40,356 nucleotides of DNA from Rhodobiaceae bacterium (GTDB taxonomy: Bacteria; Pseudomonadota; Alphaproteobacteria; Rhizobiales; Tepidamorphaceae). Location of the stretch: assembly GCA_007118805.1 (NCBI GenBank), contig SKQW01000117.1:1-40356 (forward strand), in the 5' to 3' direction. This document shows, piece by piece, positions 8,315-21,667 of the stretch. The first letter of the stretch is position 1. Every line of letters begins with the position of its first letter. Position numbers and translations under genes: made by a program. Below the pieces are notes generated by a model, which saw only the letters and a list, made by a program, of their open reading frames with translations, made no database searches and was not told the origin of the DNA.

Positions 8315-8710
8315 CTCGTCTCTCCCCGAAGGCGCGCCACCTATTGCATATCGCCTCAGCAAAGGCGACCAAGGCAATGCCACACGTCGTCGATTGCGAA
8401 CAGCTTGCGATCGGGCCGAAAATTTGGCACCTTGCCGGCCCGATAGGACAGGAGTGCTGACCAAATATCGTCTGTTCGGCCTTCACGAAGGGGCCGGAGA
8501 GACTGTAGTCTGTCGGGGCCAACGGCGCCGGCAGTGTCACCGGCCCGATGATGATCACGCCACTCGATGGCGAGGGCAGCGGCTTCGGCGGGGCCGGGCC
8601 AATCGGAACAAGGAGCGGCTTCCACCAGACTCTCCGGGGATCGGCCCTGGAGCGTGGAACAGGCGACGCGGCAGCCACGCGCTGCTCGATATTGAAGGGA
8701 GCGAAGTGCG
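8315..8710. other. Intergenic region between divergent threonine aldolase and gltB genes
   Basis: About 400 bp with no convincing gene on either strand. It should contain both divergent promoters. Short open frames here have no family-like sequence. AGGGAG at 8696-8701 is the likely gltB ribosome site. No terminator-like hairpin or repeat was recognised. Confidence 0.6.
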
Positions 8711-13390
<4,680 letters not shown>

Positions 13391-13467
13391 AGATCCACAC
13401 GAAGCGTCGCGGCGGCCGCTACGGCTACCACCATGACGGATGTGGCGAGCAATGAAGAGTTGATGCG

Positions 13468-14892
13468 ATGGGCAAGGTAACGGGCTTCCTCGAGATCGAC
13501 CGGCAGGAGCAGAAGTATCAGCCGGCCGCCGACCGCATCCGTCACTTCCGCGAGTTCGTGATTCCGCTGGAAGAGGCTGAGGTGCGCCGTCAGGCCGCGC
13601 GCTGCATGGATTGCGGCATCCCCTATTGTCACGGGCCGCACGGCTGTCCGGTCAACAACCAGATTCCCGACTGGAACGACCTCGTTCACGCCGGCGACTG
13701 GGAGGAGGCCGCGCGTGACCTGCATTCCACCAACAACTTTCCCGAGATGACCGGCCGCATCTGCCCGGCCCCTTGCGAGGAGGCCTGCACGCTCAACCTC
13801 GAGGACATTCCGGTCACCATCAAGGCCATCGAGCAGGCGGTTGCCGACCGCGCCTTTCAGGAAGGCTGGATCCGCCCTGAGCCGCCCCAGCGCAAGACTG
13901 GCAAGCGTATCGCCGTCGTCGGATCGGGGCCGGCGGGGCTGGCCGGCGCGCAACAGCTCGCCCGCGCCGGGCACGACGTCCATCTGTATGAGCGCGAGCC
14001 GAATGCCGGCGGGTTGCTGCGCTATGGCATCCCGGATTTCAAGATGGAGAAGCACTATATCGATGTGCGCGTCGCCCAGATGCAGGCCGAGGGCGTCACT
14101 TTCCATTTCGGCGTCAGCATCGGCAAGGACATGACCGCCGATGAGCTGATCGAGGGGCATGACGCGGTGTTGCTGGGGTGCGGCGCGGAGCGGCCGCGTG
14201 ATCCGCAGATTCCCGGCATGGACCTCGAAGGCGTCCACTATGCCATGCCCTATCTGGTGCAGCAGAACCGGCGCATTGGCGGGGAGGATCTCGGCGACGA
14301 GGCACCGATTCTCGCCGGCGGCAAGCATGTGGTCGTGATTGGCGGCGGCGATACCGCGTCGGACTGCATCGGCACCGCTTTCCGGCAGGGCGCCGTGGCG
14401 GTCACTCAGCTCGACATCCGGCCCGTCCCGCCGCAGCGCGAGAACAAGCTCCTGGTCTGGCCCTACTGGCCCACCAAGCTCCGTACCTCGTCAAGCCAGG
14501 CCGAAGGGGTCGAGCGAGAATTCTCTGCGGCGACCATCGCCATCGAGGGCCGACACGGACGGGCGCGCCGGGTGCGCTGCATGCGGGTGGACGAGCAGCG
14601 TGAGCCGATTGAAGGGACCGATTTTCACATCCGCGCTGATCTTGTGCTGCTTGCGATCGGCTTTGCGGGGCCGGTCGAGGAGGGGCTCCTTGAGCAGTTG
14701 CCGCTGGAACGCGACGCGCGCACCAATGTGAAAGCCGACGACATCAGCTATCTGACCTCGCACCCCAAGGTTTGGGTGGCAGGCGACATGCGCCGCGGCC
14801 AGTCGCTGGTGGTTTGGGCGATCCGGGAAGGCCGTCAGGCGGCTCATGCCATCGACAAAACGCTGATGGGCGAAAGCGCCCTGCCGCGCTAG
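13468..14892 (+). CDS. gltD: Glutamate synthase (NADPH) small subunit
   Basis: A 474-residue flavoprotein that takes electrons from NADPH and passes them through FAD and iron-sulfur clusters to GltB. N-terminal cysteines for the two [4Fe-4S] clusters are present (Cys46, 49, 54, 60 and Cys99, 103, 107 in [10 protein letters not shown]). The FAD Rossmann motif is [11 protein letters not shown] at 150-160 and the NADPH motif is [11 protein letters not shown] at 290-300. The C-terminal [18 protein letters not shown] segment is the family's flavin-binding ending. It lies 77 bp after gltB with no terminator between, so the two are very likely one transcript. Length and motifs are ordinary. Confidence 0.97.
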   Translation: MGKVTGFLEIDRQEQKYQPAADRIRHFREFVIPLEEAEVRRQAARCMDCGIPYCHGPHGCPVNNQIPDWNDLVHAGDWEEAARDLHSTNNFPEMTGRICPAPCEEACTLNLEDIPVTIKAIEQAVADRAFQEGWIRPEPPQRKTGKRIAVVGSGPAGLAGAQQLARAGHDVHLYEREPNAGGLLRYGIPDFKMEKHYIDVRVAQMQAEGVTFHFGVSIGKDMTADELIEGHDAVLLGCGAERPRDPQIPGMDLEGVHYAMPYLVQQNRRIGGEDLGDEAPILAGGKHVVVIGGGDTASDCIGTAFRQGAVAVTQLDIRPVPPQRENKLLVWPYWPTKLRTSSSQAEGVEREFSAATIAIEGRHGRARRVRCMRVDEQREPIEGTDFHIRADLVLLAIGFAGPVEEGLLEQLPLERDARTNVKADDISYLTSHPKVWVAGDMRRGQSLVVWAIREGRQAAHAIDKTLMGESALPR

Positions 14893-14895
14893 CCG

Positions 14896-15275
14896 TCAGG
14901 TCAGTGCAGGGTCGGGTCGGGATCGCCGGCGGCCGGCAGGGACGCGGCGGCTCCTCTCGATGACGTCGACGATTGCGTCGGTGGGAATCGGCAGCAGCTG
15001 CTGAGCTGCGCCTCAGGCGCCGTTTCGGCGGCGGTGCGCAGGGCGTTCTCGAGCATCAGGATGCTTGCCACGTCGAGCAGTTCGGCCACACGGGCAGCGT
15101 GGGGTGCGCTGGGACTCGCCGAGCTCGTAGCGGGCCCAGTTGATCACCACCGCCTGCAGGCCTGCCGATACAAACGCCGCGCTCGGCCTCGCCGGCGCGG
15201 CGGAGCGGGCCGGAGCCGACGAGGGCCGCCGTGAGTTGGTGGTTCTGGAAGGCCGGGGAGCCGGAAGCCCCGTCG
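14896..15275 (-). pseudogene. Decayed coding remnant, at least three frameshifts
   Basis: No intact gene fits here, but protein-like segments follow each other in three minus-strand frames. In order they are: SPAFQNHQLTAALVGSGPL (about 15255-15200), VSAGLQAVVINWARYELGES (about 15170-15110), VAELLDVASILMLENALRTA (about 15095-15035), and QQLLPIPTDAIVDVIERSRR ending at a TGA at 14896-14898. Joining them takes three frame changes, and there is no start codon. I do not recognise the family. It lies between gltD and the DUF459 gene. The frame changes could be real decay or assembly errors; the pieces could also be chance, although the helix-like pattern in successive frames argues against that. Confidence 0.4.
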
Positions 15276-15287
15276 CCGGACTAGCGA

Positions 15288-16532
15288 TCAGCGGTCGCCA
15301 GCGTCCGCGCCCTGGCGGGGCCAGGAGAAGTCGTCGGCGCGCTGCGGGGAGGGCTCGCGCTCGGTGGCTTCACCGAGAATAACCACGCGATAATACGCGG
15401 AATCGTCAGGGGGTTCGGGGCTTGGTTCGGGTCCGCCAGCCAGCCCCATCGCCTGCGCCGGCGCTCCGGTCAGGGCAACCACCTGTCCGATTCCGGTCTC
15501 GGCTTCCTCCTCACCGGGTTCGAAGGGCTGCGGGCCAACCGGCCCCTGGGGCAACGCCGCCGTCAGCGCGCCATCGCTTTCTATGTCGCGGCGCAATTCG
15601 CGCGCAACGAAGTGGGCCAGCTTGCGATTGCCGGACCCGGTGAACCGCAATCCGTCGTCAGTCCGCAACTGGCGGTCTTCACCGTTGATGTCGGGGCCGC
15701 GCATGGCGAAGTTCCCGTCCTCGTCGACAAAGCTATTCCAGATGTCGATATAGACTATCCCCGCGCGCTGCGCTCGCTCGCGATAGATGTCGTTGAAGGT
15801 CGCATAGCCCTGGTTGAGCCCGGAGGATTGCACTGGCGGCAGGCTGACCCAATAGACCGGAATCTGCTCGCTAAGGAACAGTTCGATAACCGTATCCACC
15901 CGCTGGGCGTAGAGCTCCCGCCACTCGTCGCTGCGGGGGGCATGGTCGACGCCGCCCCCGCGCAAGGGCTGACGATCGTTCCCGCCGATCATCACGATGG
16001 CGACGTCGATCTGCCTGTCCTCATTCTCCAGGAATGACTGCATCTCCGCCGGCCAGTCGAAATAGTCATCCCGCACCAGGCCCGAACTGGCGTTGCTCCG
16101 GCCCGATATGGCAATTGACGATGTTTCGTGGAACGCCTCCTCCAATCCGTCGCGCAAGCCCGAGGCGAAGAAGTCCCCGAATACCACGACCTGGCTGGCG
16201 TCCTCGTCCTTCTCGACGGCGGCCGGCTGCGATTGGGCCTGCGCAGCTGGCGCGCGGCGTTGACGTTGGGGTCGACGCTGACGCTGGGGTTGGGGCTGCG
16301 CCTGACGCCGCGGCTGGCCCGCGGCCGGCGGCGCCGGCTGGCTCGGATCGGCGCCCCGGCGCGGGGCACCTTGCCGCTGACGCGGATTGAAGAGCTGGCG
16401 GAAGAACGAGGAGATCGGGTTGTCCACCTGGGCAACGACGATAGGCGTACCCGCCGCCGTGCCCGGTGCCGGAACGCCGATGAGAAGGCCGGCGCTAAGG
16501 AGCGCGGCGACGATCATGCGCTTAGCCATCAT
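15288..16532 (-). CDS. DUF459 SGNH-fold periplasmic protein, apparently without catalytic Ser and His
   Basis: A 414-residue exported protein. Residues 1-27 are a signal peptide; 45-107 are a low-complexity linker rich in Arg, Gln, Pro and Ala; the SGNH-hydrolase fold covers about 113-315; the tail is acidic and Pro-rich. Block I reads VVVFGDFFASGL, so the expected nucleophile serine of GDS is Phe121. Block III is intact (MIGGNDRQ, Asn185). Where the family has an Asp-x-x-His end, this protein reads DDGLRFTGSGNRKLA, with Arg296 in the His position. The ribosome site AGGAGAG lies 8 bases before ATG 16532. It is followed by nothing intact and preceded by the lytic transglycosylase gene, suggesting a cell-wall or polysaccharide role, perhaps as a binding protein. 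Confidence 0.88.
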   Translation of the reverse strand: MMAKRMIVAALLSAGLLIGVPAPGTAAGTPIVVAQVDNPISSFFRQLFNPRQRQGAPRRGADPSQPAPPAAGQPRRQAQPQPQRQRRPQRQRRAPAAQAQSQPAAVEKDEDASQVVVFGDFFASGLRDGLEEAFHETSSIAISGRSNASSGLVRDDYFDWPAEMQSFLENEDRQIDVAIVMIGGNDRQPLRGGGVDHAPRSDEWRELYAQRVDTVIELFLSEQIPVYWVSLPPVQSSGLNQGYATFNDIYRERAQRAGIVYIDIWNSFVDEDGNFAMRGPDINGEDRQLRTDDGLRFTGSGNRKLAHFVARELRRDIESDGALTAALPQGPVGPQPFEPGEEEAETGIGQVVALTGAPAQAMGLAGGPEPSPEPPDDSAYYRVVILGEATEREPSPQRADDFSWPRQGADAGDR

Positions 16533-16604
16533 AGCCCATGCTCTCCTGCCAGCAGCCTCGACCGCGTCAAATCTAGTGCAGGCAGCACCCGATTTCGAGC
16601 TGAA

Positions 16605-17861
16605 TCAGCGATCCGCGCTGGCCGTCTGGTTGCGCAGGCGCTGCAGAAGCGAGTAGCTGGCATAGCCGTCGGCAGGCAGGCCGATGCGCGACTGGAAGGA
16701 ACGAATGGCGCTCCGTGTCTTGGGCCCGACCATGCCGTCAATCCCGCCGGTATCGTAGCCGCGGCTGACCAGATGCTCCTGCATCTCCCGGCGTTGAGCG
16801 GCGGTCAGCGGCCTGTCATTTTCGGGCCATTCGCCGACGATCGGGTTGAATCCCTTGAGCCGGTCGGCCAAGTGGCCGACGGCCAGGGCGTATGAGTTGG
16901 CGTTGTTGTAGGCCAGGATCGTGCGGAAGTTGGGCAGGGCGAGGAAGGCCGGCCCGCGGGCGCCGGCGGGCAGCATCAGATAGGCCTCGTCATCGGGTCG
17001 CGGAAATGCTTGCCCTTGAACGCGGCGGACGCCGTGACGCTCCCATTCGCTTAAGCTGCGCCGCGCGTCCCCGTCGGCGAGCGCAAAGTCGAAGCCTTCC
17101 GGCAGGGTGACCTCATAGCCCCACGTCTTGCCGGTGCGCCATCCCCGGGCGCTGAGATAGGCCGCGGCCGAGCCCAGCGCGTCGGGTATGCTGTTCCAGA
17201 TGTCGCGCCGGCCGGTGCCGTCGAAATCGACGGCATACTGATTGTAGGTCGTCGGTATGAACTGGGTATGGCCCATGGCGCCGGCCCACGAGCCATACAT
17301 CTGCTCGGGCCTTACATCGCCGCGCTCGAGGATCTGGAGCGCGGCGAGAAGCTGCTGCTTGCCGAACGTGGCTCGCCGCCCACCCTGATAGGCGAGCGTG
17401 GCCAGCGAGCGGATCACCGGGCGCACAATGTTCTTGTTGTCGAGGACTTCACCATACGAGGATTCGATCCCCCAGATTGCCACCACGATGTAGCGGCTGA
17501 CGCCGTAGCGCGCCTCGATGAGATCGAGGACGCCGGCGTGCCGCGCCAGCATTTCCTGGCCGGTTTCGATGCGCTCGTCCGAGACGGCAGAGGCGATGTA
17601 GTCGGAGACCGGCCGCACGAACTCCGGCTGCCGGCTTGCAAGCTCGATGACTTCAGGGTCCGGCGTCACCCCGTCAAAGGCTCGGCGAAAGGTGCCTTCG
17701 GAGATCCCCTTTGCGCGCGCTTCCGGCCAGAGCTCCTCGACCCACTGGGAGAAATTCCGGTCGGCGGATGCCGAACCTGCGGACACGACCATCATCATCG
17801 CCACCCCTACCACGACGGCGAGGCGACGCCAGAATTCCGAACCGGGCAAACCGAACCACAT
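16605..17861 (-). CDS. Lytic murein transglycosylase, MltB-like with peptidoglycan-binding domain
   Basis: A 418-residue periplasmic enzyme that cleaves the glycan strands of peptidoglycan, leaving 1,6-anhydro-muramyl ends. After a signal peptide (about 1-34, hydrophobic core VVVGVAMMMVVSAGSASA) comes the SLT_2 catalytic domain with Glu133 in AIWGIESSYGEV, then MGHTQFIPTTYNQYAVDFDG and ALGSAAAYLSARGW. The last 60 or so residues form a PG_binding_1 repeat (LVSRGYDTGGIDGMVGPKTR). I chose ATG 17861 because GGAGGA lies 8 bases upstream; the open frame continues 19 codons higher without a signal-like N-terminus. It is probably co-transcribed with the DUF459 gene 72 bp downstream and diverges from galU. 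Confidence 0.92.
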   Translation of the reverse strand: MWFGLPGSEFWRRLAVVVGVAMMMVVSAGSASADRNFSQWVEELWPEARAKGISEGTFRRAFDGVTPDPEVIELASRQPEFVRPVSDYIASAVSDERIETGQEMLARHAGVLDLIEARYGVSRYIVVAIWGIESSYGEVLDNKNIVRPVIRSLATLAYQGGRRATFGKQQLLAALQILERGDVRPEQMYGSWAGAMGHTQFIPTTYNQYAVDFDGTGRRDIWNSIPDALGSAAAYLSARGWRTGKTWGYEVTLPEGFDFALADGDARRSLSEWERHGVRRVQGQAFPRPDDEAYLMLPAGARGPAFLALPNFRTILAYNNANSYALAVGHLADRLKGFNPIVGEWPENDRPLTAAQRREMQEHLVSRGYDTGGIDGMVGPKTRSAIRSFQSRIGLPADGYASYSLLQRLRNQTASADR

Positions 17862-18070
17862 CTGCAAATTCCTCCAGTCCAAGCGCGCCCCGTTCTCCGC
17901 CGCTCGCGTTCGAGCCACTGACCGCGCAAATGCGGCGTGGTGACGACGAATTGCGTAGACAGGTCCGAAGCTCCAACCGATGCATCCAGCGCGGCAATGG
18001 ATCGCCGCATGTGCAAATTTGCCTGCGACTCGTTACTCTCTGGTAACCAACCCGACCGTCCAACCATCCA

Positions 18071-18973
18071 ATGAGCGAGCTCACCAGACCCATGAAGCCC
18101 ATTCGCAAGGCCATCTTTCCCGTCGCCGGCCTGGGAACGCGATTCCTCCCGGCGTCCAAGGCCATGCCCAAGGAGATGCTGACCATCGTCGATCGGCCGA
18201 TAATTCAGTACGTCGTTGACGAGGCGGCCGAAGCCGGCATCGAGCACTTCGCTTTCGTAACCGGCCGCGGCAAATCCGCCATCGAGGACCATTTCGATCG
18301 GCAGCCGGAACTCGAAGAGACGCTGGCCAGCCGTGGCAAGACGGCCGAACTCAAGACGCTGGAAGCCTGCCTGCCTGCCGCCGGGCGCACCAGCTTCACG
18401 CGTCAGCAGGCGCCACTGGGCTTGGGTCATGCGGTGTGGTGCGCCCGCGATATTGTCGGCGACGAGCCCTTCGCACTGATCCTGCCCGACGTGCTTGTGA
18501 AATCCTCGCCCGGCTGCCTCAAGCAGATGATGGACGCCTGGCGGGAACTCGGCGGAGGCAATCTCACCGCCGTCGAGGAGGTGCCGCGGGACCAGGTAAG
18601 CAGCTATGGCGTGGTCGGGGTGGGCCACCAGCATGGCCGTGCCTTCGAGCTCGACGGCATGGTGGAAAAGCCGAAGCCCGAGGATGCGCCCTCCAATCTC
18701 ATCATCACCGGGCGCTACATTCTGGAGCCGCAGATATTCGAGCTGCTGGAGAGGCAGGAGCCCGGCGCGGGCGGCGAAATCCAGGTTACCGATGCCATGC
18801 TCAAGCTTGCCGAGGATCGGCCCTTCTATGGCTACCGGTTCGACGGCACGACCTATGACTGCGGCTCGAAGATCGGCTTCCTGGCCGCCAATCTCGCCTA
18901 CGGGCTCGACCGCCCCGATCTCGGCGACCGGCTGCGTCAGGAAATCGACGCCTTGCTGACGCCTACCGCCTGA
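18071..18973 (+). CDS. galU: UTP-glucose-1-phosphate uridylyltransferase
   Basis: A 300-residue cytoplasmic enzyme that makes UDP-glucose from UTP and glucose-1-phosphate, the sugar donor for surface polysaccharides and glucans. The nucleotide-binding signature FPVAGLGTRFLPASKAMPKE lies at residues 16-35. Further family blocks are ILPDVLVKSSPGC (the usual LPD motif), GMVEKPKPEDAPSN and GEIQVTDAMLKLAEDRP. No good ribosome site is visible before ATG 18071; ATG 18092 (MKPIRKA) would also keep the whole domain. Divergent from the transglycosylase gene; its last 11 bp overlap the end of the opposing beta-barrel gene. Confidence 0.95.
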   Translation: MSELTRPMKPIRKAIFPVAGLGTRFLPASKAMPKEMLTIVDRPIIQYVVDEAAEAGIEHFAFVTGRGKSAIEDHFDRQPELEETLASRGKTAELKTLEACLPAAGRTSFTRQQAPLGLGHAVWCARDIVGDEPFALILPDVLVKSSPGCLKQMMDAWRELGGGNLTAVEEVPRDQVSSYGVVGVGHQHGRAFELDGMVEKPKPEDAPSNLIITGRYILEPQIFELLERQEPGAGGEIQVTDAMLKLAEDRPFYGYRFDGTTYDCGSKIGFLAANLAYGLDRPDLGDRLRQEIDALLTPTA

Positions 18974-20333
18974 CCCGTACGCCGACTTCCACGCGGGTCT
19001 CGTTATAGTCGCTGCCGGGCACGGACGAGGCGAAGCGCTGATGGCTGGCTTCCGCCACGAGCGCCACTTCCCGGCTCATAAGGTATTCAAGGCCCAATCC
19101 TGCGCGCCGGAAGGTCTCGCGCTGGGGGGCGCCGACATAGCTGGTCCGTGTATAGCCGAGGTTCAGCGTAGCAATCAGGTTGCGCCGCAGGGCGTGCGTG
19201 ACCGAAAGGTTCGCCCTGCCCACGCGAGCGCCCGAGACGAACGGATCGATCGAGGCCTCCTCCGCGGTCAACGCACCGGAGAGGGTTACGGTCGTCAGGG
19301 CGGACGGCTCCCACGTCAGCGAGCCTTGAAAGGCGGGACCGTCGACGACGGCGAGAACGGGATCGTCGGGGGTCTGGCGCTGGTAGCCGATCCCTGCCTC
19401 GCCAGAGATGACGGGAGTGAGGCGCACCTCGACGCCGGTCAGCACCTTGTAGCCGCGGGACCCCCGCCGTGGGCCGGCCGGCGAGAACGGCTGGTCATAG
19501 CGCCGGCGATTCAGCGTCGAGTCGACGAACAGCGCGGCTCCTTCAACAAGCTCATAGCTTGCCCGCCCGCCGACCTCTTCGGAGCGATAGTCGCGCGGCA
19601 TCCTTGCGATCGCCGCATCGTCGTCATAGTTGTTCTTCTGCACCGCGCCCCGCAGGGTCAGTCCAACCCGCCCGATCTCCCGGGTAATGCTTGCTTCCCC
19701 CCGGATACGCTCGACATCCATGTCGTCGTCGACGCCCGGCGGCACATTGGGATCGTCCCGGCTCTCCGGATCGCGCCGATAGCTCGCGCGCAGGTCCGCG
19801 TGAAGGCCGGTTCGGATATCCACCCGGCCGGCAAGCTCCGAATCGATGGTGATCTGCGCCTCATCCTGCGCCGTTGAGCGTGTGCGATACGAGGCCGCCG
19901 CGCGCCCACGCAGCTCGTGCCGGTTCCAGTCGGATCGGAACTCTACTCCGGGAACCAAACGTCCATAACCACCGCCGCGCGGCGCCACGCTGCGTTGGGC
20001 CACATTGTCGCTGTAGCCCGTCCACAATTCCAGGGAGGGCAGGACGATGAAGGTGCCGATCCGCACGCCGATAGGGGCATACGGATCCTCGTCGCGGTCC
20101 CGCCCTCGGGGCTCACTGCTGGCCGGCTCCTCGGCCGCTGCGTCCGCGACTTCAAGATTCCACAGCGCGGGCGCTTCCTCCTGCGGGGCGACCCGGCCGC
20201 GCAGGCCTAGCTCGTCATCCTCCTCCCGCGCGATCTCCTCTTGCGCGATTGCGGTAGCCAGGGTGCCAGCGGCTGCCAGAACCAGCAACGACACGGCGGC
20301 GAGCATTGGGCGAAGGTAGTGCAGGATGGTCAC
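18963..20333 (-). CDS. Outer-membrane beta-barrel protein, BBP2 (porin-2) type
   Basis: An exported protein of about 456 residues. The signal peptide ends near ATAIAQEE, followed by an acidic Glu/Pro/Arg linker. From PIGVRIGTFIVLPSLELWTGYSDNV onward there is a long run of alternating amphipathic strands ending in VEVGVRVRR, a beta-barrel pattern. GYSDNVAQRS and RLVPGVEFRSDWNRHEL resemble the outer_membrane beta-barrel BBP_2 family, whose members often belong to polysaccharide export loci. Start choice is uncertain: GTG 20333 gives a clean signal peptide (MTILHYLRPMLAAVSLL); a TTG at 20393 and an ATG at 20306 are alternatives, and none has a good ribosome site. It lies between galU and kdsD, which fits a cell-surface role. 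Confidence 0.82.
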   Translation of the reverse strand: MTILHYLRPMLAAVSLLVLAAAGTLATAIAQEEIAREEDDELGLRGRVAPQEEAPALWNLEVADAAAEEPASSEPRGRDRDEDPYAPIGVRIGTFIVLPSLELWTGYSDNVAQRSVAPRGGGYGRLVPGVEFRSDWNRHELRGRAAASYRTRSTAQDEAQITIDSELAGRVDIRTGLHADLRASYRRDPESRDDPNVPPGVDDDMDVERIRGEASITREIGRVGLTLRGAVQKNNYDDDAAIARMPRDYRSEEVGGRASYELVEGAALFVDSTLNRRRYDQPFSPAGPRRGSRGYKVLTGVEVRLTPVISGEAGIGYQRQTPDDPVLAVVDGPAFQGSLTWEPSALTTVTLSGALTAEEASIDPFVSGARVGRANLSVTHALRRNLIATLNLGYTRTSYVGAPQRETFRRAGLGLEYLMSREVALVAEASHQRFASSVPGSDYNETRVEVGVRVRR

Positions 20334-20416
20334 GGCCCGTGGTTCCGCACTGCGAGGATTGGATGGGAGCACCGGGCGGCGCGCCTTGGGCAACCGTCAG
20401 GCTAGGCGAAACATGG

Positions 20417-20431
20417 TTAATCCATACTTAA
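20417..20431. promoter_or_regulatory. Candidate CtrA-binding site (TTAA-N7-TTAA)
   Basis: TTAA at 20417-20420 and TTAA at 20428-20431 are separated by exactly seven bases, the consensus of the alphaproteobacterial master regulator CtrA. TTAA is rare in such GC-rich DNA, so this spacing by chance is unlikely. It lies in the divergent region between the beta-barrel gene (-) and kdsD (+), about 100 bp before each start, and could act on either. Confidence 0.45.
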
Positions 20432-20533
20432 TCGCGCGGCCGTCATCGCGATTGGACTTCGGACGCAGCCGCAAAGTGTGCTAAAGGGCCTCGGCGGGAG
20501 ACACCGCTTCGATGAGACGGGGATTCTTGCACG

Positions 20534-21535
20534 ATGGCGCTCAATGCTCGCGATGAGGAGTACGCCCGGTCCGGGGCGGTTACCTCGGCGCTACGCACCC
20601 TGGAGCTGGAGTGCGCCGGCCTGACGGCGCTTGCCGACACCCTGCGCGGTCCGGGCGCGGACGCGTTCTGTGCCGCCGTGGATCTGATCCACCAGGCCAC
20701 CGGACGCGCCATCGTGACCGGAATGGGCAAGAGCGGCCATGTCGGCCAGAAGGTCGCTGCGACGCTTGCTTCGACGGGCACGCCGGCATTCTTCGTCCAC
20801 CCCAGCGAAGCCAGCCACGGCGATCTCGGCATGATCCGGTCGGGCGAGGATCTTGTCATTGCCCTGTCCTGGTCGGGCGAGACCACCGAGCTGACCAACC
20901 TGGTGCAATATTCCAGGCGGTTTCGGGTGCCGCTTGTGGCCATCACGTCGAGCGATGACAGCACGCTGGCGCGTGCCGCCGATATCGTGCTGGTGCTGCC
21001 GCGCACGCGGGAGGCCTGTCCGCACGGCCTGGCGCCGACGACCTCGACACTCATGCAGCTCGCCCTTGGCGACGCGCTGGCCATTGCGTTGCTGGAGCGC
21101 AAGGGCTTCACGGCGATAGACTTCAAGACGTTCCATCCCGGCGGCCGCCTCGGGGCAGCCCTGTCTCATGTCAGCGATTTCATGCACCGGGGCGATCGCC
21201 TGCCGCTTGCCCGGGTCGATACCCCGATGGCCGAGGCGGTCGTGATGATGACGGAGAAGAGCCTGGGCTGTCTGGGAATCGTCGATGGGGGGGGACGGCT
21301 GGTCGGGATCGTCACCGATGGCGACCTTCGCCGCCACATGAACCCCAAGTTGCTCGACAGTACCGTCGGCGACATCATGACGAGCCGGCCGAAGACCATC
21401 GGGCCCGACATGCTGGCCAGCCAGGCGCTCGAGGTTCTGAACTCGTCGGCCATCACCGCCCTGTTCGTCGTCGAGGACGCTCGCCCGGTCGGTCTCGTCC
21501 ACATCCACGACCTCCTGCGCATCGGCGTCGCGTGA
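20534..21535 (+). CDS. kdsD: D-arabinose-5-phosphate isomerase
   Basis: A 333-residue isomerase of the KdsD/KpsF family, converting D-ribulose-5-phosphate to D-arabinose-5-phosphate, the first committed step toward Kdo for lipopolysaccharide or capsule. The SIS sugar-isomerase domain covers about 45-190, with VTGMGKSGHVGQKVAATLAS, LSWSGETTEL and FHPGGRLGAALS. Two CBS domains follow (about 215-270 and 280-333), the second containing SSAITALFVVEDARPVG. This domain order and length are standard. KpsF and KdsD cannot be told apart by sequence; no capsule genes are adjacent, so the general LPS role is more likely. A candidate CtrA box lies about 100 bp upstream. Confidence 0.95.
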   Translation: MALNARDEEYARSGAVTSALRTLELECAGLTALADTLRGPGADAFCAAVDLIHQATGRAIVTGMGKSGHVGQKVAATLASTGTPAFFVHPSEASHGDLGMIRSGEDLVIALSWSGETTELTNLVQYSRRFRVPLVAITSSDDSTLARAADIVLVLPRTREACPHGLAPTTSTLMQLALGDALAIALLERKGFTAIDFKTFHPGGRLGAALSHVSDFMHRGDRLPLARVDTPMAEAVVMMTEKSLGCLGIVDGGGRLVGIVTDGDLRRHMNPKLLDSTVGDIMTSRPKTIGPDMLASQALEVLNSSAITALFVVEDARPVGLVHIHDLLRIGVA

Positions 21536-21565
21536 CCCCGGACCGGCAGCATTCAAATCGGCCGT

Positions 21566-21580
21566 TTAGCGATTGGTTAG
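21566..21580. promoter_or_regulatory. Degenerate CtrA-like box upstream of motA
   Basis: TTAG at 21566-21569 and TTAG at 21577-21580 are separated by seven bases, a one-mismatch-per-half version of TTAA-N7-TTAA. It lies about 90 bp before the motA start. CtrA controls motility genes in several alphaproteobacteria, which makes the position sensible, but both half-sites are imperfect. Confidence 0.3.
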
Positions 21581-21667
21581 GTTGCCCCGTCTAGTGTGCC
21601 TGCCGGAACGGGCGCGGGGGGGTGCAGTCCTTCGCGCACTAGCGTCTTCTGAGTACGGTAGCCGCGC

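Noticed and set aside
8315-8710. Short gene in the gltB upstream region
   Set aside because: Open frames on both strands lack ribosome sites and protein-like sequence.
16260-16400. Repeat-like Gln/Arg/Pro tract as a possible DNA repeat element
   Set aside because: It is the low-complexity linker of the DUF459 protein, coding on the minus strand, with no regular nucleotide unit.
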